In this document: piece by piece, positions 36,553-49,918 of the stretch
How positions within the stretch are numbered: the stretch's first letter is position 1
Layout: every line of letters begins with the position of its first letter
NCBI GenBank assembly: GCA_964057225.1
Contig: OZ059898.1
Coordinates: 18,267,267-18,331,266 of the forward strand
Length of the DNA: 64,000 bases
Direction: 5' to 3'
Source of the DNA: Auanema rhodensis
Lineage: Eukaryota; Nematoda; Chromadorea; Rhabditida; Rhabditidae
Program-made: the position numbers and the translations under genes
Notes under the pieces: generated by a model
Database searches by the model: none
Told to the model about the DNA's origin: nothing
What the model saw: only the letters and a program-made list of their open reading frames with translations

Positions 36553-37605
36553 AATGTAGTATAGTGCATTCGATGCGGATTTTTAAGCTGCGTCGATCTG
36601 TGTTATCAGATTTGCGCTAGCTTAAAAATGCACCGAGATATCAACTGATATAAGTTCACACTTATTTCCTCGATTTTCACCCTGAAGAATTAATTTTTTC
36701 GTTGAATAACATTGTCCATCGTCTTTGCCTTGGAAAAAGGAATCTAAAAACATCTTCTTTTTGCTAAATTATTTTGAAATTTTTTGAAAAAATTTTTGTC
36801 AAAATGTTTTTGGAAGCAATGTTGAGTGTACATGGAAACTCAACATACACTAATGCATCATTTTTCAAACGATCATAACTAATTTTTGTATAAAGCGTTT
36901 CTCAATGTAGTATAGTGCATTCGATGCGGATTTTTAAGCTGCGTCGATCTGTGTTATCAGATTTGCGCTAGCTTAAAAATGCACCGAGATATCAACTGAT
37001 ATAAGTTCACACTTATATCCTCGATTTTCACCCTGAAGATTTAATTTTTTCGTTGAATAACATTGTCCATCGTCTTTGCCTTGAAAAAAGGAATCTAAAA
37101 ACATCTACTTTTTGCTAAATTATTTTGAAATTTTTCGAAAAAATTTTTGTCAAAATGTTTTTGGAAGCAATGTTGAGTGTACATGGAAACTCAACATACA
37201 CTAATGCATCATTTTTCAAACGATCATAACTAATTTTTGTATTAAGCGTTTCTCAATGTAGTATAGTGCATTCGATGCGGATTTTTAAGCTGCGTCGATC
37301 TGTGTTATCAGATTTGCGCTAGCTTAAAAATGCACCGAGATATCAACTGATATAAGTTCACACTTATTTCCTCGATTTTCACCCTGAAGAATTAATTTTT
37401 TCGTTGAATAACATTGTCCATCGTCTTTGCCTTGGAAAAAGGAATCTAAAAACATCTTCTTTTTGCTAAATTATTTTGAAATTTTTTGAAAAAATTTTTG
37501 TCAAAATGTTTTTGGAAGCAATGTTGAGTGTACATGGAAACTCAACATACACTAATGCATCATTTTTCAAACGATCATAACTAATTTTTGTATAAAGCGT
37601 TTCTC
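36202..37605. repeat. Dimer, 702-bp period, two copies
   Basis: Monomers 36202 and 36904 carry GAAGATTTAA. Monomers 36553 and 37255 carry TATTTCC, CCTTGGAAAAAGG and ATCTTCTTTT. The dimer overlaps the end of the preceding 6-mer unit, and it ends just before the 373-bp monomer with the 22-bp duplication. Confidence 0.72.
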
Positions 37606-37648
37606 AATGTAGTATAGTGCATTCGATGCGGATTTTTAAGCTGCGTCG

Positions 37649-37692
37649 ATCTGTATTATCAGATTTGCGCATCTGTATTATCAGATTTGCGC
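37649..37692. repeat. 22-bp tandem duplication inside the large hairpin
   Basis: Bases 37649-37670 are repeated exactly at 37671-37692. The unit begins ATCTGTATTATCAG and ends TTTGCGC, so it contains the whole inner hairpin (ATCTG, loop, CAGAT) and the CGC of the right stem. As a result, monomer 37606-37978 is 373 bp long (351 + 22), the only such copy of 182. The duplicated sequence creates a second inner stem-loop next to the first. Replication slippage at the hairpin is a plausible cause but is inferred. Confidence 0.93.
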
Positions 37693-37978
37693 TAGCTTAA
37701 AAATGCACCGAGATATCAACTGATATAAGTTCACACTTATATCCTCGATTTTCACCCTGAAGAATTAATTTTTTCGTTGAATAACATTGTCCATCGTCTT
37801 TACCTTGAAAAAAGGAATCTAAAAACATCTACTTTTTGCTAAATTATTTTGAAATTTTTCGAAAAAATTTTTGTCAAAATGTTTTTGGAAGCAATGTTGA
37901 GTGTACATGGAAACTCAACATACACTAATGCATCATTTTTCAAACGATCATAACTAATTTTTGTATTACGCGTTTCTC

Positions 37979-40900
37979 AATGTAGTATATTGCATTCGAT
38001 GCGGATTTTTAAGCTGCGTCGATCTGTGTTATCAAATTTGCGCTAGCTTAAAAATGCACCGAGATATCAACTGATATAAGTTCACACTTATATCCTCGAT
38101 TTTCACCCTGAAGAATTAATTTTTTTCGTTGAATAACATTGTCCATCGTCTTTGCCTTGAAAAACTAAATCTGAAAACATCTACTTTTTGCTAAATTATT
38201 TTCAAATTTTTCGAAAAAATTTTTGTCAAAATGTTTTTGGAAGCAATGTTGAGTGTACATGGAAACTCAACATACACTAATGCATCATTTTTCAAACGAT
38301 CATAACTAATTTTTGTATAAAGCGTTTCTCAATGTAGTATAGTGCATTCGATGCGGATTTTTAAGCTGCGTCGATCTGTGTTATCAGATTTGCGCTAGCT
38401 TAAAAATGCACCGAGATATCAACTGATATAAGTTCACACTTATTTCCTCGATTTTCACCCTGAAGAATTAATTTTTTCGTTGAATAACATTGTCCATCGT
38501 CTTTGCCTTGAAAAAAGGAATCTAAAAACATCTTCTTTTTGCTAAATTATTTTGAAATTTTTTGAAAAAATTTTTGTCAAAATGTTTTTGGAAGCAATGT
38601 TGAGTGTACATGGAAACTCAACATACACTAATGCATTATTTTTCAAACGATCATAACTAATTTTTGTATAAAGCGTTTCTCAATGTAGTATAGTGCATTC
38701 GATGCGGATTTTTAAGCTGCGTCGATCTGTATTATCAGATTTGCGCTAGCTTAAAAATGCACCGAGATATCAACTGATATAAGTTCACACTTATATCCTC
38801 GATTTTCACCCTGAAGAATTAATTTTTTCGTTGAATAACATTGTCCATCGTCTTTACCTTGAAAAAAGGAATCTAAAAACATCTACTTTTTGCTAAATTA
38901 TTTTGAAATTTTTCGAAAAAATTTTTGTCAAAATGTTTTTGGAAGCAATGTTGAGTGTACATTGAAACTCAACATACACTAATGCATTATTTTTCAAACG
39001 ACCATAACTAATTTTTGTATAACGCGTTTCTCAATGTAGTATATTGCATTCGATGCGGATTTTTAAGCTGCGTCGATCTGTGTTATCAGATTTGCGCTAG
39101 CTTAAAAATGCACCGAGATATCAACTAATATAAGTTCACACTTATATCCTCGATTTTCACCCTGAAGAATTAATTTTTTCGTTGAATAACATCGTCCATC
39201 GTCTTTGCCTTGAAAAAAGGAATCTAAAAACATCTACTTTTTGCTGAATTATTTTGAAATTTTTCGAAAAAATTTTTGTCAAAATGTTTTTGGAAGCAAT
39301 GTTGAGTGTACATGGAAACTCAACATACACTAATGCATTATTTTTCAAACGATCATAACTAATTTTTGTATTAAGCGTTTCTCAATGTAGTATAGTGCAT
39401 TCGATGCGGATTTTTAAGCTGCGTCGATCTGTGTTATCAGATTTGCGCTAGCTTAAAAATGCACCGAGATATCAACTGATATAAGTTCACACTTATATCC
39501 TCGATTTTCACCCTGAAGAATTAATTTTTTCGTTGAATAACATCGTCCATCGTCTTTGCCTTGAAAAAAGGAATCTAAAAACATCTACTTTTTGCTGAAT
39601 TATTTTGAAATTTTTCGAAAAAATTTTTGTCAAAATGTTTTTGGAAGCAATGTTGAGTGTACATGGAAACTCAACATACACTAATGCATCATTTTTCAAA
39701 CGATCATAACTAATTTTTGTATTACGCGTTTCTCAATGTAGTATATTGCATTCGATGCGGATTTTTAAGCTGCGTCGATCTGTGTTATCAAATTTGCGCT
39801 AGCTTAAAAATGCACCGAGATATCAACTGATATAAGTTCACACTTATATCCTCGATTTTCACCCTGAAGAATTAATTTTTTTCGTTGAATAACATTGTCC
39901 ATCGTCTTTGCCTTGAAAAACTAAATCTGAAAACATCTACTTTTTGCTAAATTATTTTCAAATTTTTCGAAAAAATTTTTGTCAAAATGTTTTTGGAAGC
40001 AATGTTGAGTGTACATGGAAACTCAACATACACTAATGCATCATTTTTCAAACGATCATAACTAATTTTTGTATAAAGCGTTTCTCAATGTAGTATAGTG
40101 CATTCGATGCGGATTTTTAAGCTGCGTCGATCTGTGTTATCAGATTTGCGCTAGCTTAAAAATGCACCGAGATATCAACTGATATAAGTTCACACTTATT
40201 TCCTCGATTTTCACCCTGAAGAATTAATTTTTTCGTTGAATAACATTGTCCATCGTCTTTGCCTTGAAAAAAGGAATCTAAAAACATCTTCTTTTTGCTA
40301 AATTATTTTGAAATTTTTTGAAAAAATTTTTGTCAAAATGTTTTTGGAAGCAATGTTGAGTGTACATGGAAACTCAACATACACTAATGCATTATTTTTC
40401 AAACGATCATAACTAATTTTTGTATAAAGCGTTTCTCAATGTAGTATAGTGCATTCGATGCGGATTTTTAAGCTGCGTCGATCTGTATTATCAGATTTGC
40501 GCTAGCTTAAAAATGCACCGAGATATCAACTGATATAAGTTCACACTTATATCCTCGATTTTCACCCTGAAGAATTAATTTTTTCGTTGAATAACATTGT
40601 CCATCGTCTTTACCTTGAAAAAAGGAATCTAAAAACATCTACTTTTTGCTAAATTATTTTGAAATTTTTCGAAAAAATTTTTGTCAAAATGTTTTTGGAA
40701 GCAATGTTGAGTGTACATTGAAACTCAACATACACTAATGCATTATTTTTCAAACGACCATAACTAATTTTTGTATAACGCGTTTCTCAATGTAGTATAT
40801 TGCATTCGATGCGGATTTTTAAGCTGCGTCGATCTGTGTTATCAGATTTGCGCTAGCTTAAAAATGCACCGAGATATCAACTAATATAAGTTCACACTTA

Positions 40901-41490
40901 TATCCTCGATTTTCACCCTGAAGAATTAATTTTTTCGTTGAATAACATCGTCCATCGTCTTTGCCTTGAAAAAAGGAATCTAAAAACATCTACTTTTTGC
41001 TGAATTATTTTGAAATTTTTCGAAAAAATTTTTGTCAAAATGTTTTTGGAAGCAATGTTGAGTGTACATGGAAACTCAACATACACTAATGCATTATTTT
41101 TCAAACGATCATAACTAATTTTTGTATTAAGCGTTTCTCAATGTAGTATAGTGCATTCGATGCGGATTTTTAAGCTGCGTCGATCTGTGTTATCAGATTT
41201 GCGCTAGCTTAAAAATGCACCGAGATATCAACTGATATAAGTTCACACTTATATCCTCGATTTTCACCCTGAAGAATTAATTTTTTCGTTGAATAACATC
41301 GTCCATCGTCTTTGCCTTGAAAAAAGGAATCTAAAAACATCTACTTTTTGCTGAATTATTTTGAAATTTTTCGAAAAAATTTTTGTCAAAATGTTTTTGG
41401 AAGCAATGTTGAGTGTACATGGAAACTCAACATACACTAATGCATCATTTTTCAAACGATCATAACTAATTTTTGTATTACGCGTTTCTC
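37979..41490. repeat. 5-monomer higher-order unit, 1,756-bp period, two copies plus partial thirds
   Basis: Copy 1 is 37979-39734 and copy 2 is 39735-41490. Shared marks 1,756 bp apart include ACATTGAAACTC with ACGACCATAAC (about 38,960-39,003 and 40,716-40,759), the tail ATAACGCG, and two consecutive AACATCG/GCTGAATT monomers (39033 and 39384; 40789 and 41140). A third copy starts at 41491 but diverges after one monomer. The first three monomers recur at 42194, 42546 and 42897, so a two-monomer segment (41491-42193) seems to interrupt the series. Confidence 0.8.
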
Positions 41491-43247
41491 AATGTAGTAT
41501 ATTGCATTCGATGCGGATTTTTAAGCTGCGTCGATCTGTGTTATCAAATTTGCGCTAGCTTAAAAATGCACCGAGATATCAACTGATATAAGTTCACACT
41601 TATATCCTCGATTTTCACCCTGAAGAATTAATTTTTTTCGTTGAATAACATTGTCCATCGTCTTTGCCTTGAAAAACTAAATCTGAAAACATCTACTTTT
41701 TGCTAAATTATTTTCAAATTTTTCGAAAAAATTTTTGTCAAAATGTTTTTGGAAGCAATGTTGAGTGTACATGGAAACTCAACATACACTAATGCATCAT
41801 TTTCTAAACGATCATAACAAATTTTTGTATTAAGCGTTTCTCAATGTAGTATAGTGCATTCGATGCGGATTTTTAAGCTGCGTCGATCTGTGTTATCAGA
41901 TTTGCGCTAGCTTAAAAATGCACCGAGATATCAACTGATATAAGTTCACACTTATATCCTCGATTTTCACCCTGAAGAATTAATTTTTTCGTTGAATAAC
42001 ATTGTCCATCGTCTTTACCTTGAAAAAAGGAATCTAAAAACATCTACTTTTTGCTAAATTATTTTGAAATTTTTCGAAAAAATTTTTGTCAAAATGTTTT
42101 TGGAAGCAATGTTGAGTGTACATGGAAACTCAACATACACTAATGCATCATTTTTCAAACGATCATAACTAATTTTTGTATTACGCGTTTCTCAATGTAG
42201 TATATTGCATTCGATGCGGATTTTTAAGCTGCGTCGATCTGTGTTATCAAATTTGCGCTAGCTTAAAAATGCACCGAGATATCAACTGATATAAGTTCAC
42301 ACTTATATCCTCGATTTTCACCCTGAAGAATTAATTTTTTTCGTTGAATAACATTGTCCATCGTCTTTGCCTTGAAAAACTAAATCTGAAAACATCTACT
42401 TTTTGCTAAATTATTTTCAAATTTTTCGAAAAAATTTTTGTCAAAATGTTTTTGGAAGCAATGTTGAGTGTACATGGAAACTCAACATACACTAATGCAT
42501 CATTTTTCAAACGATCATAACTAATTTTTGTATAAAGCGTTTCTCAATGTAGTATAGTGCATTCGATGCGGATTTTTAAGCTGCGTCGATCTGTGTTATC
42601 AGATTTGCGCTAGCTTAAAAATGCACCGAGATATCAACTGATATAAGTTCACACTTATTTCCTCGATTTTCACCCTGAAGAATTAATTTTTTCGTTGAAT
42701 AACATTGTCCATCGTCTTTGCCTTGAAAAAAGGAATCTAAAAACATCTTCTTTTTGCTAAATTATTTTGAAATTTTTTGAAAAAATTTTTGTCAAAATGT
42801 TTTTGGAAGCAATGTTGAGTGTACATGGAAACTCAACATACACTAATGCATTATTTTTCAAACGATCATAACTAATTTTTGTATAAAGCGTTTCTCAATG
42901 TAGTATAGTGCATTCGATGCGGATTTTTAAGCTGCGTCGATCTGTATTATCAGATTTGCGCTAGCTTAAAAATGCACCGAGATATCAACTGATATAAGTT
43001 CACACTTATATCCTCGATTTTCACCCTGAAGAATTAATTTTTTCGTTGAATAACATTGTCCATCGTCTTTACCTTGAAAAAAGGAATCTAAAAACATCTA
43101 CTTTTTGCTAAATTATTTTGAAATTTTTCGAAAAAATTTTTGTCAAAATGTTTTTGGAAGCAATGTTGAGTGTACATGGAAACTCAACATACACTAATGC
43201 ATTATTTTTCAAACGATCATAACTAATTTTTGTATTACGCGTTTCTC

Positions 43248-45355
43248 AATGTAGTATATTGCATTCGATGCGGATTTTTAAGCTGCGTCGATCTGTGTTA
43301 TCAGATTTGCGCTAGCTTAAAAATGCACCGAGATATCAACTGATATAAGTTCACACTTATATCCTCGATTTTCACCCTGAAGAATTAATTTTTTTCGTTG
43401 AATAACATTGTCCATCGTCTTTGCCTTGAAAAAAGGAATCTAAAAACATCTACTTTTTGCTAAATTATTCTGAAATTTTTCGAAAAAATTTTTGTCAAAA
43501 TGTTTTTGGAAGCAATGTTGAGTGTACATGGAAACTCAACATACACTAATGCATCATTTTTCAAACGATCATAACTAATTTTTGTATTAAGCGTTTCTCA
43601 ATGTAGTATAGTGCATTCGATGCGGATTTTTAAGCTGCGTCGATCTGTGTTATCAAATTTGCGCTAGCTTAAAAATGCACCGAGATATCAACTAATATAA
43701 GTTCACACTTATATCCTCGATTTTCACCCTGAAGAATTAATTTTTTCGTTGAATAACATCGTCCATCGTCTTTGCCTTGAAAAAAGGAATCTAAAAACAT
43801 CTACTTTTTGCTGAATTATTTTGAAATTTTTCGAAAAAATTTTTGTCAAAATGTTTTTGGAAGCAATGTTGAGTGTACATGGAAACTCAACATACACTAA
43901 TGCATTATTTTTCAAACGATCATAACTAATTTTTGTATTAAGCGTTTCTCAATGTAGTATAGTGCATTCGATGCGGATTTTTAAGCTGCGTCGATCTGTG
44001 TTATCAGATTTGCGCTAGCTTAAAAATGCACCGAGATATCAACTGATATAAGTTCACACTTATATCCTCGATTTTCACCCTGAAGAATTAATTTTTTTCG
44101 TTGAATAACATTGTCCATCGTCTTTGCCTTGAAAAAAGGAATCTAAAAACATCTACTTTTTGCTAAATTATTCTGAAATTTTTCGAAAAAATTTTTGTCA
44201 AAATGTTTTTGGAAGCAATGTTGAGTGTACATGGAAACTCAACATACACTAATGCATCATTTTTCAAACGATCATAACTAATTTTTGTATTAAGCGTTTC
44301 TCAATGTAGTATAGTGCATTCGATGCGGATTTTTAAGCTGCGTCGATCTGTGTTATCAAATTTGCGCTAGCTTAAAAATGCACCGAGATATCAACTAATA
44401 TAAGTTCACACTTATATCCTCGATTTTCACCCTGAAGAATTAATTTTTTCGTTGAATAACATCGTCCATCGTCTTTGCCTTGAAAAAAGGAATCTAAAAA
44501 CATCTACTTTTTGCTGAATTATTTTGAAATTTTTCGAAAAAATTTTTGTCAAAATGTTTTTGGAAGCAATGTTGAGTGTACATGGAAACTCAACATACAC
44601 TAATGCATTATTTTTCAAACGATCATAACTAATTTTTGTATTAAGCGTTTCTCAATGTAGTATAGTGCATTCGATGCGGATTTTTAAGCTGCGTCGATCT
44701 GTGTTATCAGATTTGCGCTAGCTTAAAAATGCACCGAGATATCAACTGATATAAGTTCACACTTATTTCCTCGATTTTCACCCTGAAGAATTAATTTTTT
44801 CGTTGAATAACATTGTCCATCGTCTTTGCCTTGAAAAAAGGAATCTAAAAACATCTTCTTTTTGCTAAATTATTTTGAAATTTTTCGAAAAAATTTTTGT
44901 CAAAATGTTTTTGGAAGCAATGTTGAGTGTACATGGAAACTCAACATACACTAATGCATCATTTTTCAAACGATCATAACTAATTTTTGTATTAAGCGTT
45001 TCTCAATGTAGTATAGTGCATTCGATGCGGATTTTTAAGCTGCGTCGATCTGTGTTATCAAATTTGCGCTAGCTTAAAAATGCACCGAGATATCAACTAA
45101 TATAAGTTCACACTTATATCCTCGATTTTCACCCTGAAGAATTAATTTTTTCGTTGAATAACATCGTCCATCGTCTTTGCCTTGAAAAAAGGAATCTAAA
45201 AACATCTACTTTTTGCTGAATTATTTTGAAATTTTTCGAAAAAATTTTTGTCAAAATGTTTTTGGAAGCAATGTTGAGTGTACATGGAAACTCAACATAC
45301 ACTAATGCATTATTTTTCAAACGATCATAACTAATTTTTGTATTAAGCGTTTCTC
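43248..45355. repeat. Dimer, about 703-bp period, three copies
   Basis: Monomers 43600, 44303 and 45005 match closely (TCAAATTTG, AACTAATATA, AACATCG, GCTGAATT, ATGCATTATT). The partners 43248 and 43951 are 352 bp with the extra T and ATTCTG, but differ at TATATTGC/TATAGTGC. The third partner, 44654, is a TATTTCC/ATCTTCTT type, so the last copy is mixed. Confidence 0.68.
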
Positions 45356-46057
45356 AATGTAGTATAGTGCATTCGATGCGGATTTTTAAGCTGCGTCGAT
45401 CTGTGTTATCAGATTTGCGCTAGCTTAAATATGCACCGAGATATCAACTGATATAAGTTCACACTTATATCCTGGATTTTCACCCTGAAGAATTAATTTT
45501 TTCGTTGAATAACAATGTCCATCGTCTTTGCCTTGAAAAACTAAATCTGAAAACATCTACTTTTTGCTAAATTATTTTGAAATTTTTCGAAAAAATTTTT
45601 GTCAAAATGTTTTTGGAAGCAATGTTGAGTGTACATGGAAACTCAACATACACTAATGCATCATTTTTCAAACGATCATAACTAATTTTTGTATTAAGCG
45701 TTTCTCAATGTAGTATAGTGCATTCGATGCGGATTTTTAAGCTGCGTCGATCTGTGTTATCAGATTTGCGCTAGCTTAAAAATGCACCGAGATATCAACT
45801 GATATAAGTTCACACTTATATCCTCGATTTTCACCCTGAAGATTTAATTTTTTCGTTGAATAACATTGTCCATCGTCTTTGCCTTGAAAAAAGGAATCTA
45901 AAAACATCTACTTTTTGCTAAATTATTTTGAAATTTTTCGAAAAAATTTTTGTCAAAATGTTTTTGGAAGCAATGTTGAGTGTACATGGAAACTCAACAT
46001 ACACTAATGCATCATTTTTCAAACGATCATAACTAATTTTTGTATTAAGCGTTTCTC

Positions 46058-49000
46058 AATGTAGTATAGTGCATTCGATGCGGATTTTTAAGCTGCGTCG
46101 ATCTGTGTTATCAGATTTGCGCTAGCTTAAAAATGCACCGAGATATCAACTGATATAAGTTCACACTTATATCCTCGATTTTCACCCTGAAGATTTAATT
46201 TTTTCGTTGAATAACATTGTCCATCGTCTTTGCCTTGAAAAAAGGAATCTAAAAACATCTACTTTTTGCTAAATTATTTTGAAATTTTTCGAAAAAATTT
46301 TTGTCAAAATGTTTTTGGAAGCAATGTTGAGTGTACATGGAAACTCAACATACACTAATGCATCATTTTTCAAACGATCATAACTAATTTTTGTATTAAG
46401 CGTTTCTCAATGTAGTATAGTGCATTCGATGCGGATTTTTAAGCTGCGTCGATCTGTGTTATCAGATTTGCGCTAGCTTAAAAATGCACCGAGATATCAA
46501 CTGATATAAGTTCACACTTATATCCTCGATTTTCACCCTGAAGAAATAATTTTTTCGTTGAATAACATTGTCCATCGTCTTTGCCTTGAAAAAAGGAATC
46601 TAAAAACATCTACTTTTTGCTAAATTATTTTGAAATTTTTCGAAAAAATTTTTGTCAAAATGTTTTTGGAAGCAATGTTGAGTGTACATGGAAACTCAAC
46701 ATACACTAATGCATCATTTTTCAAACGATCATAACTAATTTTTGTATTAAGCGTTTCTCAATGTAGTATAGTGCATTCGATGCGGATTTTTAAGCTGCGT
46801 CGATCTGTGTTATCAGATTTGCGCTAGCTTAAAAATGCACCGAGATATCAACTGATATAAGTTCACACTTATATCCTCGATTTTCACCCTGAAGAATTAA
46901 TTTTTTCGTTGAATAACAATGTCCATCGTCTTTGCCTTGAAAAAAGGAATCTAAAAACATCTACTTTTTGCTAAATTATTTTGAAATTTTTCGAAAAAAT
47001 TTTTGTCAAAATGTTTTTGGAAGCAATGTTGAGTGTACATGGAAACTCAACATACACTAATGCACCATTTTTCAAACGATCATAACTAATTTTTGTATTA
47101 AGCGTTTCTCAATGTAGTATAGTGCATTCGATGCGCATTTTTAAGCTGCGTCGATCTGTGTTATCAGATTTGCGCTAGCTTAAAAATGCACCGAGATATC
47201 AACTGATATAAGTTCACACTTATATCCTCGATTTTCACCGTGAAGATTTAATTTTTTCGTTGAATAACATTGTCCATCGTCTTTGCCTTGAAAAAAGGAA
47301 TCTAAAAACATCTACTTTTTGCTAAATTATTTTGAAATTTTTCGAAAAAATTTTTGTCAAAATGTTTTTGGAAGCAATGTTGAGTGTACATGGAAACTCA
47401 ACATACACTAATGCATCATTTTTCAAACGATCATAACTAATTTTTGTATTAAGCGTTTCTCAATGTAGTATAGTGCATTCGATGCGGATTTTTAAGCTGC
47501 GTCGATCTGTGTTATCAGATTTGCGCTAGCTTAAAAATGCACCGAGATATCAACTGATATAAGTTCACACTTATATCCTCGATTTTCACCCTGAAGAATT
47601 AATTTTTTCGTTGAATAACAATGTCCATCGTCTTTGCCTTGAAAAAAGGAATCTAAAAACATCTACTTTTTGCTAAATTATTTTGAAATTTTTCGAAAAA
47701 ATTTTTGTCAAAATGTTTTTGGAAGAAATGTTGAGTGTACATGGAAACTCAACATACACTAATGCACCATTTTTCAAACGATCATAACTAATTTTTGTAT
47801 TAAGCGTTTCTCAATGTAGTATAGTGCATTCGATGCGGATTTTTAAGCTGCGTCGATCTGTGTTATCAGATTTGCGTTAGCTTAAAAATGCACCGAGATA
47901 TCAACTGATATAAGTTCACACTTATATCCTCGATTTTCACCCTGAAGATTTAATTTTTTCGTTGAATAACATTGTCCATCGTCTTTGCCTTGAAAAAAGG
48001 AATCTAAAAACATCTACTTTTTGCTAAATTATTTTGAAATTTTTCGAAAAAATTTTTGTCAAAATGTTTTTGGAAGCAATGTTGAGTGTACATGGAAACT
48101 CAACATACACTAATGCATCATTTTTCAAACGATCATAACTAATTTTTGTATTAAGCGTTTCTCAATGTAGTATAGTGCATTCGATGCGGATTTTTAAGCT
48201 GCGTCGATCTGTGTTATCAGATTTGCGCTAGCTTAAAAATGCACCGAGATATCAACTGATATAAGTTCACACTTATATCCTCGATTTTCACCCTGAAGAA
48301 ATAATTTTTTCGTTGAATAACATTGTCCATCGTCTTTGCCTTGAAAAAAGGAATCTAAAAACATCTACTTTTTGCTAAATTATTTTGAAATTTTTCGAAA
48401 AAATTTTTGTCAAAATGTTTTTGGAAGCAATGTTGAGTGTACATGGAAACTCAACATACACTAATGCATCATTTTTCAAACGATCATAACTAATTTTTGT
48501 ATTAAGCGTTTCTCAATGTAGTATAGTGCATTCGATGCGGATTTTTAAGCTGCGTCGATCTGTGTTATCAGATTTGCGCTAGCTTAAAAATGCACCGAGA
48601 TATCAACTGATATAAGTTCACACTTATATCCTCGATTTTCACCCTGAAGAATTAATTTTTTCGTTGAATAACAATGTCCATCGTCTTTGCCTTGAAAAAA
48701 GGAATCTAAAAACATCTACTTTTTGCTAAATTATTTTGAAATTTTTCGAAAAAATTTTTGTCAAAATGTTTTTGGAAGCAATGTTGAGTGTACATGGAAA
48801 CTCAACATACACTAATGCACCATTTTTCAAACGATCATAACTAATTTTTGTATTAAGCGTTTCTCAATGTAGTATAGTGCATTCGATGCGCATTTTTAAG
48901 CTGCGTCGATCTGTGTTATCAGATTTGCGCTAGCTTAAAAATGCACCGAGATATCAACTGATATAAGTTCACACTTATATCCTCGATTTTCACCGTGAAG

Positions 49001-49567
49001 ATTTAATTTTTTCGTTGAATAACATTGTCCATTGTCTTTGCCTTAAAAAAAGGAATCTAAAAACATCTACTTTTTGCTAAATTATTTTGAAATTTTTCGA
49101 AAAAATTTTTGTCAAAATGTTTTTGGAAGCAATGTTGAGTGTACATGGAAACTCAACATACACTAATGCATCATTTTTCAAACGATCATAACTAATTTTT
49201 GTATTAAGCGTTTCTCAATGTAGTATAGTGCATTCGATGCGGATTTTTAAGCTGCGTCGATCTGTGTTATCAGATTTGCGCTAGCTTAAAAATGCACCGA
49301 GATATCAACTGATATAAGTTCACACTTATATCCTCGATTTTCACCCTGAAGATTTAATTTTTTCGTTGAATAACATTGTCCATCGTCTTTGCCTTGAAAA
49401 AAGGAATCTAAAAACATCTACTTTTTGCTAAATTATTTTGAAATTTTTCGAAAAAATTTTTGTCAAAATGTTTTTGGAAGCAATGTTGAGTGTACATGGA
49501 AACTCAACATACACTAATGCATCATTTTTCAAACGATCATAACTAATTTTTGTATTAAGCGTTTCTC
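46058..49567. repeat. 5-monomer higher-order unit, 1,755-bp period, two partly matching copies
   Basis: Monomers 46409/48164 (GAAGAAATAA), 46760/48515 (AACAATG with ATGCACCATT) and 47111/48866 (GATGCGCATT with CACCGTGAAGATTT) correspond at exactly 1,755 bp. The fifth positions (47462 and 49217) do not match. Monomer 47813 has GCGTTAGC, which 46058 lacks. The pair is therefore an older or partly converted duplication. Confidence 0.65.
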
Positions 49568-49918
49568 AATGTAGTATAGTGCATTCGATGCGGATTTTTA
49601 AGCTGCGTCGATCTGTGTTATCAGATTTGCGCTAGCTTAAAAATGCACCGAGATATCAACTGATATAAGTTCACACTTATATCCTCGATTTTCACCCTGA
49701 AGAAATAATTTTTTCGTTGAATAACATTGTCCATCGTCTTTGCCTTGAAAAAAGGAATCTAAAAACATCTACTTTTTGCTAAATTATTTTGAAATTTTTC
49801 GAAAAAATTTTTGTCAAAATGTTTTTGGAAGCAATGTTGAGTGTACATGGAAACTCAACATACACTAATGCACCATTTTTCAAACGATCATAACTAATTT
49901 TTGTATTAAGCGTTTCTC

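Larger units (their letters stand above)
26141..45355. repeat. Domain II of the array: ACGCGT / TCAAATTTG / GCTGAATT monomer types
   Basis: Variants largely private to this domain are: ACGCGT in the monomer tail, usually followed by TATATTGCATTCG in the next monomer; TCAAATTTG with AACTAATATA; AACATCG with GCTGAATT; CTTTACC or CTTCACC; and a seventh T in TTTTTTTCG that makes 13 monomers 352 bp long (26718, 28123, 30230, 32337, 33040, 34445, 35148, 37979, 39735, 41491, 42194, 43248, 43951). A few variants also occur in neighbouring domains (TCAAATTTG at 50621 and 51674). The domain is built mainly from 6-mer, 5-mer and 2-mer duplications. Confidence 0.78.
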
